Part shown: one piece after another, positions 33,760 through 41,397 of the stretch | Numbering within the stretch: position 1 is the stretch's first letter | Layout: each line of letters begins with the position of its first letter | NCBI GenBank assembly: GCA_009380025.1 | Contig: WHSP01000022.1 | Span: 1-41,397, forward strand | Reading direction: 5' to 3' | DNA length: 41,397 nt | Source: Gemmatimonas sp. | GTDB taxonomy: Bacteria > Gemmatimonadota > Gemmatimonadetes > Longimicrobiales > Longimicrobiaceae | Position numbers and translations under genes: made by a program | Notes under the pieces: generated by a model | Databases searched by the model: none | What the model saw: only the letters and a program-made list of their open reading frames with translations | Told to the model about the DNA's origin: nothing

Positions 33760-35217
33760 ATGAAGCGTAGCGCTTCTCGTAAGGGTCGTGAACTGTTCCG
33801 GTCGTACGTGCGAGACATCGACGAATTCTGGCCCGGGGTGCAGGGCATCCAGGCCGACAAGGTTCGCTCGATGATCGAACAGGTGACGGGGATATTCGGT
33901 CACGGCGTAACCGAAGTCGTTACGCAGATCGAGGGGTGGGCAGAGGCACGGTTCGGGAATCGGCCGCCCCCGGTTTACGTCAGCGGACTCGGCGGCTCGG
34001 GTACGAACTGGCTCGCCGCAATGCTCGGCGATCTGGACGGATTCGCGTATGCGGGAGAGGTGTACTTCGCCCCGCGGCTGCTCGAGCGCATGCGTGAGCT
34101 GCCGGTTCAGGATCGGGGATACGTCGTCGACTGCATCCACCTGCTGCATGCGTGGCCCCGCCACGGAAATCCCGCCGGCGCGCGGATCATCAACGCGGCT
34201 TCGCGGGCGTTCGAGGCGGCCGACCAGAGAATGTGGGATCCCGACTGTGCGATCGTTTACCTGGTCCGCGATCCACGGGACCAGGTTCTCTCCGTCACGC
34301 TCCGGAAGCCCGAATATCGTCAGCGCCACGGAGCCGGGCTCTCGGACCTCGAGTACCTGGCGTCCCGAGCGGGATCCAACCGGACGAGCTTCGAGAAGTT
34401 CCGGTGCTTCGCCTCGGACTTCATGTGCAGGTATGAGGAGCTCCGCGACGAATCACGGGCAGTCTTCGAACGGCTCCTGGCGCAGATCGGCGCCGATCCG
34501 TCTCCACAGTCGGTGACCGAAGCGCTTTTCCGCCACGATGCCTCAAAGATGAGGAGCGGAGCGACGCCGCGGCGGGGTAACCTCGATCAGGGAGGACGGT
34601 CGCGGGGTTGGCGAGTCGATGCCACGCCGCAGCAGAAGAGCATTCTGCACGCCGAGCTGGTGGAGGTGATCTCGGGTCTCGAATACGATGCGGACGACTG
34701 CATGGGCGCCCGGCCGGACTTCGAAGCGCTTCCCCCGGTTCGCGAGATTTCCTTCCCGACGGACCATGCCGTAGGCGAGTTGCAGGTGCGGGATCTCCGC
34801 GAAGCCGAGGAACCGTGGATGAGCCGCGGTGCGGCGCAGGGCGGAGTGACGATCCCCGAAGGCGTGGCGGTGCGTCTCCGCGTCGACCGTGGGTTCGACC
34901 CAAAGAACCTTCGTGGCCTTCGCCTCCAACCGGGTGACGTCCAGTCGCTCTGTCTCGCGGGCAACACCCGAGTCACCGACGCAACTCTGCGGGCGGTGGC
35001 CCAGATCCCCGGGCTTCGGGAACTGGACCTTGCCCGCACGCGCGTCACCGCCGCAGGACTCCCGCACCTCGAGGCGATGACGGAGCTATGGGGGATCAAC
35101 CTGTGGAAGACGCGGATCACGGCGGTCGAAGCAGCCCAGCTGCAGACAATGCTGCCGTTAGCGACCGTGGTCGGCCTTCCGGAGGCGCTCGACCCCGCCG
35201 CAGTGCCCGTCTGTTGA
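33760..35217 (+). CDS. Sulfotransferase with C-terminal leucine-rich repeats
   Basis: A 485-residue protein. The sulfotransferase part (about residues 70-320) has the PAPS-binding VYVSGLGGSGTNWLAAML (about 73) and the 3'-phosphate motif AIVYLVRDPRDQVLS (about 165). A linker follows, and then leucine-rich repeats near 377-480, for example GLRELDLARTRVTAAGLPHL and LWGINLWKTRITAVEA. The LRR tail is unusual for a bacterial sulfotransferase and may bind a partner enzyme. With the sulfotransferase domain in the 1283-residue fusion, the cluster encodes two sulfation activities. No PAPS-synthesis genes are in the window. A triplicated ribosome-binding repeat precedes it. Confidence 0.8.
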   Translation: MKRSASRKGRELFRSYVRDIDEFWPGVQGIQADKVRSMIEQVTGIFGHGVTEVVTQIEGWAEARFGNRPPPVYVSGLGGSGTNWLAAMLGDLDGFAYAGEVYFAPRLLERMRELPVQDRGYVVDCIHLLHAWPRHGNPAGARIINAASRAFEAADQRMWDPDCAIVYLVRDPRDQVLSVTLRKPEYRQRHGAGLSDLEYLASRAGSNRTSFEKFRCFASDFMCRYEELRDESRAVFERLLAQIGADPSPQSVTEALFRHDASKMRSGATPRRGNLDQGGRSRGWRVDATPQQKSILHAELVEVISGLEYDADDCMGARPDFEALPPVREISFPTDHAVGELQVRDLREAEEPWMSRGAAQGGVTIPEGVAVRLRVDRGFDPKNLRGLRLQPGDVQSLCLAGNTRVTDATLRAVAQIPGLRELDLARTRVTAAGLPHLEAMTELWGINLWKTRITAVEAAQLQTMLPLATVVGLPEALDPAAVPVC

Positions 35218-35223
35218 CCGGCT

Positions 35224-36417
35224 ATGCGAAGGAACGCAGTGAACACCAGGCCGAGTGGAATGAGGAATCGCATCGTCATCGCAGGTTCCCTGGCGCAACG
35301 GCCAGGAAAGGGGGGGCACGCCTGGGTGTTCTTGCAGTACTTGCTCGGATTCCAGCGGCTGGGGTGGGACGTTCTGTTCCTCGATCGCCTCGAACCCGAG
35401 ATGTGCTACGACGCGTCGGGCGAGCCCGCGCCGCTCGAGCGGTCCGAGAACCTGCACTATCTCCTTCGAGTGATCGGGGCGTACGGCCTGGAGGATTCGT
35501 TCGCGGTGCTGGATGGGCAGGGGCGTTCGGTCGGGCTCTCGAAGGCGCATGTAATCGCGCAGGTTCGAGAGTCCGCGCTTCTCATCAACGTGATGGGATT
35601 CCTCCAGGACCCGGAGATCCTCGATGCGGCCCCGACTCGCGTCTTCCTCGACATCGATCCTGGCTTTCCGCAGATGTGGCAGGATCTCGGTCTCGCCAGA
35701 CCGTTGAGCGGGCACGACCGCTACGTGACGATTGGCGAGAACATCGGTCGGCCGGACTGCACCATCCCGACCTGCGGGATCGACTGGATCACGACTCCTC
35801 AACCCGTGGTCCTCGACGAATGGAGGACCGGCGAGTCTACACCATGGACCGGCTTCGCGGGAGTCGGCGCCTGGAGGGGCCCCTTCGCGCCGATCGAGTA
35901 CCGAGGTGCCACATACGGGCTCAGGGTGCACGAGTTCCGCAACTTCTTCGACCTGCCCCGCGCCACCCGGGAGACCTTTACGATAGCGCTCGACATCGAT
36001 CCGGCGGATGCGAGGGACATCAAGGCGCTCCACTCCGCCGGCTGGTCGGTCGTGAAGCCCCAGGTCGTGGTGGCCGAGCCCTGGACATACCGCGAGTTCA
36101 TCCATCGCTCGTCCGCGGAGTTCATGGTGGCGAAAGGCATGTACGTGAGGTCCAACAGTGGCTGGTTCAGCGACCGGAGCATTTGTTTCCTGGCTTCTGG
36201 GCGGCCGGTCCTCGCCCAGGAAACGGGGTTCAGCCGCCAGCTCCCGGTGGGGAACGGGTTGATCGCGTTCTCGACGCTGGAGGAAGCGGCGGACGGTGCA
36301 GCCGCAATCGCCGCCGACCCACGCCGCCACGGTCGTGCGGCGCTGTCGGTTGCGCGCGAGCATTTCGACTCGGATCGGGTGCTGACAGGTATGCTCGAAA
36401 AGCTGGGGGTCGCGTGA
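35224..36417 (+). CDS. GT-B-like glycosyltransferase, paralogue B
   Basis: A 397-residue member of the same family as the 19795 gene. It has RIVIAGSLAQ, GGHAWVFLQYLLGFQRLG, FLDIDPGFPQMWQ, TIGENIGRPDC and the donor-end block GWFSDRSICFLASGRPVLAQ, then GFSRQLPVGNGL. It is the first of three adjacent paralogues. Start alternatives: ATG 35224 lacks a clear ribosome-binding site, GTG 35239 has AAGGA five bases upstream, and ATG 35260 is also in frame. The gene begins six bases after the sulfotransferase stop. The sugar is unknown. Confidence 0.74.
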   Translation: MRRNAVNTRPSGMRNRIVIAGSLAQRPGKGGHAWVFLQYLLGFQRLGWDVLFLDRLEPEMCYDASGEPAPLERSENLHYLLRVIGAYGLEDSFAVLDGQGRSVGLSKAHVIAQVRESALLINVMGFLQDPEILDAAPTRVFLDIDPGFPQMWQDLGLARPLSGHDRYVTIGENIGRPDCTIPTCGIDWITTPQPVVLDEWRTGESTPWTGFAGVGAWRGPFAPIEYRGATYGLRVHEFRNFFDLPRATRETFTIALDIDPADARDIKALHSAGWSVVKPQVVVAEPWTYREFIHRSSAEFMVAKGMYVRSNSGWFSDRSICFLASGRPVLAQETGFSRQLPVGNGLIAFSTLEEAADGAAAIAADPRRHGRAALSVAREHFDSDRVLTGMLEKLGVA

Positions 36418-36437
36418 TGTCGAGGGCCGTCCGATGA
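36417..36437 (+). other. Six-codon mini-ORF bridging paralogues B and C
   Basis: ATG 36417 overlaps the stop of paralogue B (TGATG) and opens a six-codon frame, MSRAVR. Its stop at 36435-36437 overlaps the ATG of paralogue C (ATGA). It could relay ribosomes across the 16-base gap. It may be coincidence, because GAGGG upstream of 36434 would serve paralogue C alone. Confidence 0.25.
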
Positions 36438-37600
36438 GCTCGCCGCCCATCGTCGTGGTCGCCGGAGCGATCGCCAACAAGTGCCACAACGGCGGCGAGG
36501 CCTGGGTGCGCCTCAGCTGGACGCTCGGCTTCCGCAAGCTCGGATGCACCGTCTTTCTACTGGAGCAAATCGATCCCGACGCGTGTGTGGATGTGGCGGG
36601 AGCTCCGGCTCCGTTCGAGGAGTCGGCGAACCTCGCCTTCTTCCGGGATATCACTCGGCGGTTCGGCCTGGAAGGGTCGGCCGCTCTCCTCTGCGGAGAA
36701 GAAGCCGGGTATGGGCCCGAGATGGCCGAGTTGGTCGACATCGTGGGGTCGGCAGACCTGTTCGTGAACATCAGCGGAAACGTCACAGCGGCAGTGCTGT
36801 TGGAGCGCGCACGGCGCACGGCCTACGTCGATATCGATCCTGGATTTACGCAGTTCTGGAACACCGCACAGCTCGAGGGCGGTACGACCGCCCGGCACGA
36901 TCACTACTTCACTATCGGCGAGAACATCGGGAGTCCGGATTGCCCGATCCCGAGCGGAGGGATCGAGTGGCGACCGATTCGACAGCCGGCGCTGCTGGAC
37001 GAGTGGCCGCTGTGCCCGGGGAGCCTGGACCGGTTTACCACCGTCGCCAACTGGCGCGGCCCCTACGCGGCGATCGAGTACGAGGGCCGGACCTATGGCG
37101 TGAAGGTCCACGAGTTCCGGAAGGTCTTCCCACTGCCGCAGCGGGTACCGTGGACATTCGAGCTGGCCCTCAACATCCATCCCGCGGACGGCCGCGACCT
37201 GGATTCGCTCCACGCCCACGGATGGCGCACCGTCGATCCGCGCCCGATCAGCGGCGATCCCGATGCGTTTCGGCACTACATCCAGACTTCGGGCGCCGAG
37301 TTCTCGGTGGCGCAGGGCGTCTACGTGGGGACGGAAAGTGGCTGGTTTAGCGACCGGACCGTGCGTTACCTCGCCTCGGGCAAGCCGGCTCTGGTGCAGG
37401 AGACCGGATTCAGCCAGCACCTTCCTTCGGGCGAGGGGCTCCTTTCCTTCCGCACCCTGGATGAGGCGGTCGACGGGGCGGCGCGAATCGCACGCGACTA
37501 CGACGGGCACTGTCAGGCCGCCCGTGCGATCGCCGAGGAGTACTTCGATTCCGACAAGGTTCTCGCCCGGATGCTGGAGGAGACCGGTGTCAGCCACTGA
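36434..37600 (+). CDS. GT-B-like glycosyltransferase, paralogue C
   Basis: A 388-residue family member. Conserved blocks are IVVVAGAI, GGEAWVRLSWTLGFRKLG, AYVDIDPGFTQFWN, TIGENIGSPDC, TTVANWRGPY, and GWFSDRTVRYLASGKPALVQETGF followed by GEGLLSF. By eye it is close to paralogues B and D. GAGGG lies eight bases before ATG 36434. Its 3' end overlaps paralogue D by 14 bases. Retention of the donor-end block suggests an active enzyme. Specificity cannot be read from sequence. Confidence 0.74.
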   Translation: MSSPPIVVVAGAIANKCHNGGEAWVRLSWTLGFRKLGCTVFLLEQIDPDACVDVAGAPAPFEESANLAFFRDITRRFGLEGSAALLCGEEAGYGPEMAELVDIVGSADLFVNISGNVTAAVLLERARRTAYVDIDPGFTQFWNTAQLEGGTTARHDHYFTIGENIGSPDCPIPSGGIEWRPIRQPALLDEWPLCPGSLDRFTTVANWRGPYAAIEYEGRTYGVKVHEFRKVFPLPQRVPWTFELALNIHPADGRDLDSLHAHGWRTVDPRPISGDPDAFRHYIQTSGAEFSVAQGVYVGTESGWFSDRTVRYLASGKPALVQETGFSQHLPSGEGLLSFRTLDEAVDGAARIARDYDGHCQAARAIAEEYFDSDKVLARMLEETGVSH

Positions 37601-38801
37601 CCGCCCCGGACCGGGCGCCCCGCTCAACGGGGCCGCGACCGGAACCGACCGGCTGCGCATCCTCGTCAGCGGGATGATCGCGGGGGTGCCGCACCAGGGC
37701 GGAGCGACCTGGGCGGTGCTCCAGTATATCCTCGGTCTGAGGCGACTCGGCCACCAGGTGCTCTTCATCGAACCGGTCGAGGCGGAAGCCATCCGCCCGA
37801 CTGGCGCTGGCCTGACGGACTCCGAGAACGCCGCCTATTTCCGGCGGGTGGTCCGGGAGTTCGGGTTGGACGGAGCCGCCGCGCTCTTGCTCGCGGGGAC
37901 GAAGGAGACGTTGGGGATGGGTTACGAGGAGTTGCGCCGAATCGCGTCGGACTGCGACGTCCTGCTGAACATCTCGGGAATGCTCGCTGACGGGGAACTG
38001 CTGGAAGCGATTCCGCGGCGCGTCTATCTCGACCTGGATCCCGCCTTCGTGCAGCTCTGGTGCGCGGTGGAGGGGATCGACATGCGCTTCGACGCGCATA
38101 CCCACTTCGTCACCGTCGGTCTCTCGATCGGGACACCGGATTCGTCGATTCCCACCTGTGGCCGCACCTGGATCTCAACGCTTCAGCCGATCGTGCTGGA
38201 GCACTGGCCGGCGGCGGAGACGATCGAGCACGACGCCTTCACCACCGTCGCGAATTGGCGTGGGTACGGGTCCGTCCACCACGGCGGCGTCTTCTACGGA
38301 CAGAAAGCCCACTCCGTACGACCCTTCTTCGAGCTCCCGTCCCGAACCCGCGAGCGCGTTCGGCTGGCGCTCTCGATCCATCCGGACGAGGTGTCCGATC
38401 TGCAGGCGCTCTCCGCGAATGGATGGGAGCTTCTGGAGCCGTCGCGGCTGACCGGCACACCGGGCGACTACCAGCGGTTCGTGCGGGGCTCGAAGGGGGA
38501 GATCGGATTCGCCAAGAGTGGCTATGTGGAGGCGGCGTGCGGGTGGTTTAGCGACCGAAGCATCTGTTATCTGGCATCCGGGCGTCCGGTGCTTGCGCAG
38601 GACACGGGGTTCACTCGCCACCTGCCCGTCGGGGAGGGGCTCCTTGCTTTCGCGACCCTCGACGACGCGGTGCACGGCATCGACGTGCTTCGATCCGACT
38701 ACGCGCGGCATGCCGTGGCCGCGCGGGAGCTGGCGGCCTCGCACTTCGAATCAGGACGTGTCCTCTCGCGGCTGCTCGACGAAGTTGGGGCGATATGGTG
38801 A
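37587..38801 (+). CDS. GT-B-like glycosyltransferase, paralogue D
   Basis: A 404-residue family member. It has RILVSGMIAGVPHQGGATWAV, ILGLRRLGHQVLFIE, VYLDLDPAFVQLW, TTVANWRGYGS and GWFSDRSICYLASGRPVLAQDTGF followed by LPVGEGLLAF. GTG 37587 was chosen: GGAGG stands six bases upstream, and no ATG occurs before the family's first strand. The frame itself is open far upstream inside paralogue C, which is not coding in this phase. It overlaps both neighbours (14 and 7 bases), so B, C, D and the kinase form one transcript. Confidence 0.74.
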   Translation: MSATDRPGPGAPLNGAATGTDRLRILVSGMIAGVPHQGGATWAVLQYILGLRRLGHQVLFIEPVEAEAIRPTGAGLTDSENAAYFRRVVREFGLDGAAALLLAGTKETLGMGYEELRRIASDCDVLLNISGMLADGELLEAIPRRVYLDLDPAFVQLWCAVEGIDMRFDAHTHFVTVGLSIGTPDSSIPTCGRTWISTLQPIVLEHWPAAETIEHDAFTTVANWRGYGSVHHGGVFYGQKAHSVRPFFELPSRTRERVRLALSIHPDEVSDLQALSANGWELLEPSRLTGTPGDYQRFVRGSKGEIGFAKSGYVEAACGWFSDRSICYLASGRPVLAQDTGFTRHLPVGEGLLAFATLDDAVHGIDVLRSDYARHAVAARELAASHFESGRVLSRLLDEVGAIW

Positions 38802-39841
38802 TCCCAAGTACCGGGGCGCTAGGGCGATTCGCGGAAGCCGAGGTGCAGGAGTTCGTCGAGCGCTCCCTGGCCTCCCGGTTCGGGCCGTCGATCCGCATCG
38901 AACGACAGCGGCAAAGACCCTCGGCCTATGGGAGCAGCTTTCCCCTCGAGGAGGTCGACGTCCTTCTCGAGAACGGGGACCACCTTCCGATGCTGCTGAA
39001 GGACGTCGCCCCCGAGGCACTCCTGGAGTCGGCACGCCGGATCAAGCCCGCATTCCTGCTCGAGCCCCTTCGGGAGATCGAGGTCTACTTGCACCTGCTG
39101 GCGCCGCGGCCGCACCTCGGAACGGCTCGATTCTACGGGGCCGCGGTCGACCCCAGTCGCGATCGCTACTGGCTCCTCCTGGAGAGGGTGAATGGCATCG
39201 AGCTCTATCAGGTGGGGGAGCTCGACGTCTGGCGCAGCGTCGCCCGGTGGCTGGCGGAGCTCCACGTCGAACTCGCCTCGGACGCAACCTCCACCGCCAC
39301 GAAGGCTCCGGACCTCGTGCGGTACGACCGCGAGTTCTTTCGCCAGTGGATGGAGCGGGCCCGCGTCTTCCTTCGCAGCCGGCGCCCACCCTTGACGGCA
39401 GACCAGTGGCTGCGGCTCGACCGACTTGCCAGTCGTTACGATCGCGTTGCCGACAGGCTGCTCGCCCTGCCGCAGACTGTCATCCACGGCGAGTTCTACG
39501 CGTCCAACATCCTGATCACGGATCTAGATGGAAGGATCCGGATCTGCCCGGTGGACTGGGAAGGGGCGGCGATCGGTCCCGGGCTGATCGACCTGGCGGC
39601 GCTCAGCGCCGGCGATTGGACCGAGGCGCAGCGGCTGGACCTCGCACTCGCCTACCGATCCGCCTTGGCGCCTGGCTCATCCCGCGAGTCGATCAACCAT
39701 TTTCTGGAGGACCTCGAGTATTGCCGGCTCCATCTGGCCGTCCAGTGGCTGGGATGGTCCCCGCTATGGTCGCCACCCGCGGCCCATGCATACGACTGGC
39801 TCGGCGAAGCGTTCAGGCTCGCCGACCGGATCGATATCTGA
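38795..39841 (+). CDS. APH-like phosphotransferase (aminoglycoside/choline kinase fold)
   Basis: A 348-residue kinase-like protein. The catalytic loop VIHGEFYASNILI (about residue 227) matches the H-G-D/E-x(4)-N pattern of phosphotransferase-family enzymes. CPVDWEGAAIGPGLIDLA (about 252) supplies the metal-binding Asp. An N-terminal lobe with LPMLLKDV and WLLLERVNG precedes these. The family phosphorylates small hydroxylated substrates. In this setting a sugar, a glycan end or a lipid-linked acceptor is more likely than an antibiotic. It overlaps paralogue D by seven bases and closes the glycan cluster. Confidence 0.78.
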   Translation: MVIPSTGALGRFAEAEVQEFVERSLASRFGPSIRIERQRQRPSAYGSSFPLEEVDVLLENGDHLPMLLKDVAPEALLESARRIKPAFLLEPLREIEVYLHLLAPRPHLGTARFYGAAVDPSRDRYWLLLERVNGIELYQVGELDVWRSVARWLAELHVELASDATSTATKAPDLVRYDREFFRQWMERARVFLRSRRPPLTADQWLRLDRLASRYDRVADRLLALPQTVIHGEFYASNILITDLDGRIRICPVDWEGAAIGPGLIDLAALSAGDWTEAQRLDLALAYRSALAPGSSRESINHFLEDLEYCRLHLAVQWLGWSPLWSPPAAHAYDWLGEAFRLADRIDI

Positions 39842-39865
39842 TATCTGTTGCGCTTCATCTGTACT

Positions 39866-41397
39866 ATGCGAATTTCCCCGCCCGCTCTGGTCTTCTCGAC
39901 GATCGTCGCCCACGTTTTCGGGTTGACGATGCCGACCGCCGGCTCTGGGCAGGAGGCGCAGGAGCCGCCTCAGGAGGGCGAGCCCCGCTCGGCATCCCTG
40001 TACGCCGTCGAGGTCGAAGCCAATGGGCCGAAGGTCTCGTTCGACGGCTCGCTGGATGATGCGGCGTGGACCACCGCCCCGGTCGCGGAAGACTTCCTCC
40101 AGAGAGAGCCGAATACGGGGGAGCCGGCGAGCGAGCCGACCGAGGTGAGAATCCTCATCGATGGAGATGTGCTCTATGTCGGCGCCCGGATGTACGATTC
40201 GCGACCGGATTCCATCGTCGCCCCTCTCACCCGCCGCGACGACGACGCGTTCTCTGATTGGTTCTATGTCGGTTTCGACAGCAATCAGGACGGGCGTACG
40301 GCCTACCTCTTCGGCATCAACCCTCGCGGCGTGAAACGAGACGTGAGGCTCTTCGAAGATTGGAGAGAAGACCCCGACTGGGACGCGGTATGGGATGCGG
40401 CCGTGGCGATCGATTCGCTCGGCTGGTCTGCGGAGCTGCGCATTCCGCTCTCCCAGCTACGCTTGGATCCGAAGACGATAGAGGGTTTGGAACCGGCCTG
40501 GGGCGTCGACTTCCAGAGGCGACTGGCGCGTCGGGAGGAGATCGCGCACTGGTCGGAAATCCCCCGACGAGGTCGCCCCATGGTCTCCCTCTTCAAGAAG
40601 CTCCACGGGATCGAAGGGATTTCGCCACCGCGCCGCTTCGAGATTCAGCCTTACTCGGTCGGCCGCATGACGCTCGCAGACGTGCACCCCAACGACCCGT
40701 TTCACGAAGCTGACGAGATCACCGGCACTGGGGGCCTCGACCTCAAGTACGGCCTCACCCCGAGTATGACGCTCACCGCCACCGTGAATCCCGACTTCGG
40801 ACAGGTCGAGGCGGACCCTTCGGTGGTCAACACGAGCGGCTATCGGACCTTCCTCCCGGAGAAGCGCCCCTTCTTCCTCGAGGACGCGGAACTCTTCGAC
40901 TACCGTATCGGCAACGCTCGGCTCTTTCACTCGAGGCGAATCGGCCGTGAGCCGCAGCGAGAGGTCAATGCTCCGGACGGCTTCGTCGACGCGCCGGAAG
41001 CGTCCAACATCATCGGCGCCGTCAAGGTGACGGGCCGGACCAACGACGGGTGGTCGATCGGATTGCTCAACGCAACCACCCGTGCCGAGCATGCGCTGGT
41101 CGCCGATTCGCTCGGGGTTCAGCACGCGGAACCGGTGGAACCGCTCACCAATTCCTCGGTTGCACGCGTGATCCGCGAGTTCGCAGGAGGGAACGCCTCG
41201 ATCGGTCTGGTGTCGACCGGCACGGTTCGTAAGCTCGACGAGGAGCTCGACTTCATTCCCAGGGCCGCTTTCACGGCTGGCGCCGACTTCCGCGTAGCCG
41301 ACGCCGACTACGAGTTCAACGCCGCGGTCATCGGAAGTGCCGTCTACGGTTCCCCGGAGGCGCTCGTTCGCCTCCAGCGCGCCCAGGGTCGCTTCCT
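39866..41397 (+). CDS. DUF5916 family outer-membrane protein, 5' part
   Basis: An open frame from ATG 39866 that reaches the right edge without a stop (510 complete codons). A signal peptide (FSTIVAHVFGLTMPTAGSGQ) is followed by a CBM9-like domain (about residues 45-240: FDGSLDDAAWTTA, RILIDGDVLYVGARMYD). The DUF5916 hallmark follows: NPDFGQVEADPSVVN, then FLPEKRPFFLED (about 307-340), and the start of a predicted beta-barrel. Such proteins are common in Bacteroidota and Gemmatimonadota, and their function is not established. The carbohydrate-binding-type domain beside a glycan cluster is suggestive only. It starts 24 bases after the kinase stop with no clear ribosome-binding site. Confidence 0.82.
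   Translation, partial: MRISPPALVFSTIVAHVFGLTMPTAGSGQEAQEPPQEGEPRSASLYAVEVEANGPKVSFDGSLDDAAWTTAPVAEDFLQREPNTGEPASEPTEVRILIDGDVLYVGARMYDSRPDSIVAPLTRRDDDAFSDWFYVGFDSNQDGRTAYLFGINPRGVKRDVRLFEDWREDPDWDAVWDAAVAIDSLGWSAELRIPLSQLRLDPKTIEGLEPAWGVDFQRRLARREEIAHWSEIPRRGRPMVSLFKKLHGIEGISPPRRFEIQPYSVGRMTLADVHPNDPFHEADEITGTGGLDLKYGLTPSMTLTATVNPDFGQVEADPSVVNTSGYRTFLPEKRPFFLEDAELFDYRIGNARLFHSRRIGREPQREVNAPDGFVDAPEASNIIGAVKVTGRTNDGWSIGLLNATTRAEHALVADSLGVQHAEPVEPLTNSSVARVIREFAGGNASIGLVSTGTVRKLDEELDFIPRAAFTAGADFRVADADYEFNAAVIGSAVYGSPEALVRLQRAQGRF

Noticed and set aside
35158-36819. Very long minus-strand frame (553 codons) opposite glycosyltransferase paralogue B
   Set aside because: It is the antisense of a well-supported gene. 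GC-rich codon usage often leaves the opposite strand open. The same applies to 26543-27937 minus and 38518-40059 plus.
38795-39841. Aminoglycoside resistance gene
   Set aside because: Only the general phosphotransferase motifs are shared. The operon context points to a sugar or glycan substrate.

Overview
The window is GC-rich (by eye about two thirds G+C) chromosomal DNA from a Gram-negative bacterium. A TonB-dependent receptor, lipoproteins, an LpxR-type lipid A deacylase homologue and a DUF5916 outer-membrane protein all require an outer membrane. The combination of DUF5916, a BlaI/M56 pair, a HmuY-like lipoprotein beside a receptor and Ser-Gly-Gln signal-peptide ends is what I would expect from Gemmatimonadota or a relative. 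That placement is inference from gene content, not a measurement. No rRNA, tRNA, CRISPR array or insertion sequence was recognised.

Region 1 (1-14519) holds assorted chromosomal genes. It opens with the 5' part of a PhoD-like phosphatase on the minus strand, about 1 kb without a convincing gene, and a DUF1611 protein. A compact haem/iron locus follows: a Fur-box-like palindrome, a HmuY-like lipoprotein, a TonB-dependent receptor, and an exported CbiX-type chelatase homologue. After a strong bidirectional terminator come a PEBP (YbhB/YbcL) protein on the minus strand, a TVP38/TMEM64 membrane protein overlapping a MerA-like flavoprotein, an LpxR-like protein, a small lipoprotein, a BlaI/M56-peptidase pair with a readable promoter, and a GIY-YIG-like protein.

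Region 2 (15271-39841) is a polysaccharide or glycoconjugate cluster, all on the plus strand. Eight genes (15271-33472) are joined by overlapping or nearly abutting start and stop codons. They encode a glycosidase-like/GT2 membrane fusion, an MsbA-type ABC exporter, a GT-B-like protein, a 1283-residue GT2-sulfotransferase-X-GT4 fusion, an 1178-residue methyltransferase-coiled coil-X-CgeB-GT fusion, a tandem GT4 protein, a cytoplasmic heparinase II/III-like enzyme and a methyltransferase-X protein. X is a recurrent domain of about 100 residues that I cannot name. After a 287-base break holding a REP-like element and a triplicated 15-base Shine-Dalgarno-bearing repeat come a sulfotransferase-LRR fusion, three tandem paralogues of the GT-B-like protein and an APH-like kinase.

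Taken together, region 2 could build, modify (sulfate, methyl, perhaps phosphate) and export a complex glycan. The methyltransferase/coiled-coil fusion together with a separate kinase recalls the WbdD chain-terminator/ruler logic of ABC-dependent O-antigens, but that is a hypothesis. A DUF5916 outer-membrane protein begins 24 bases after the kinase and runs off the right edge.

Palindromic repeats of two kinds are scattered through the intergenic spaces: three REP-like elements with GTCATCCCCGCGAAGGCGGG-type ends, and two elements with CCTGGGAGCGCGGGCG-type ends.
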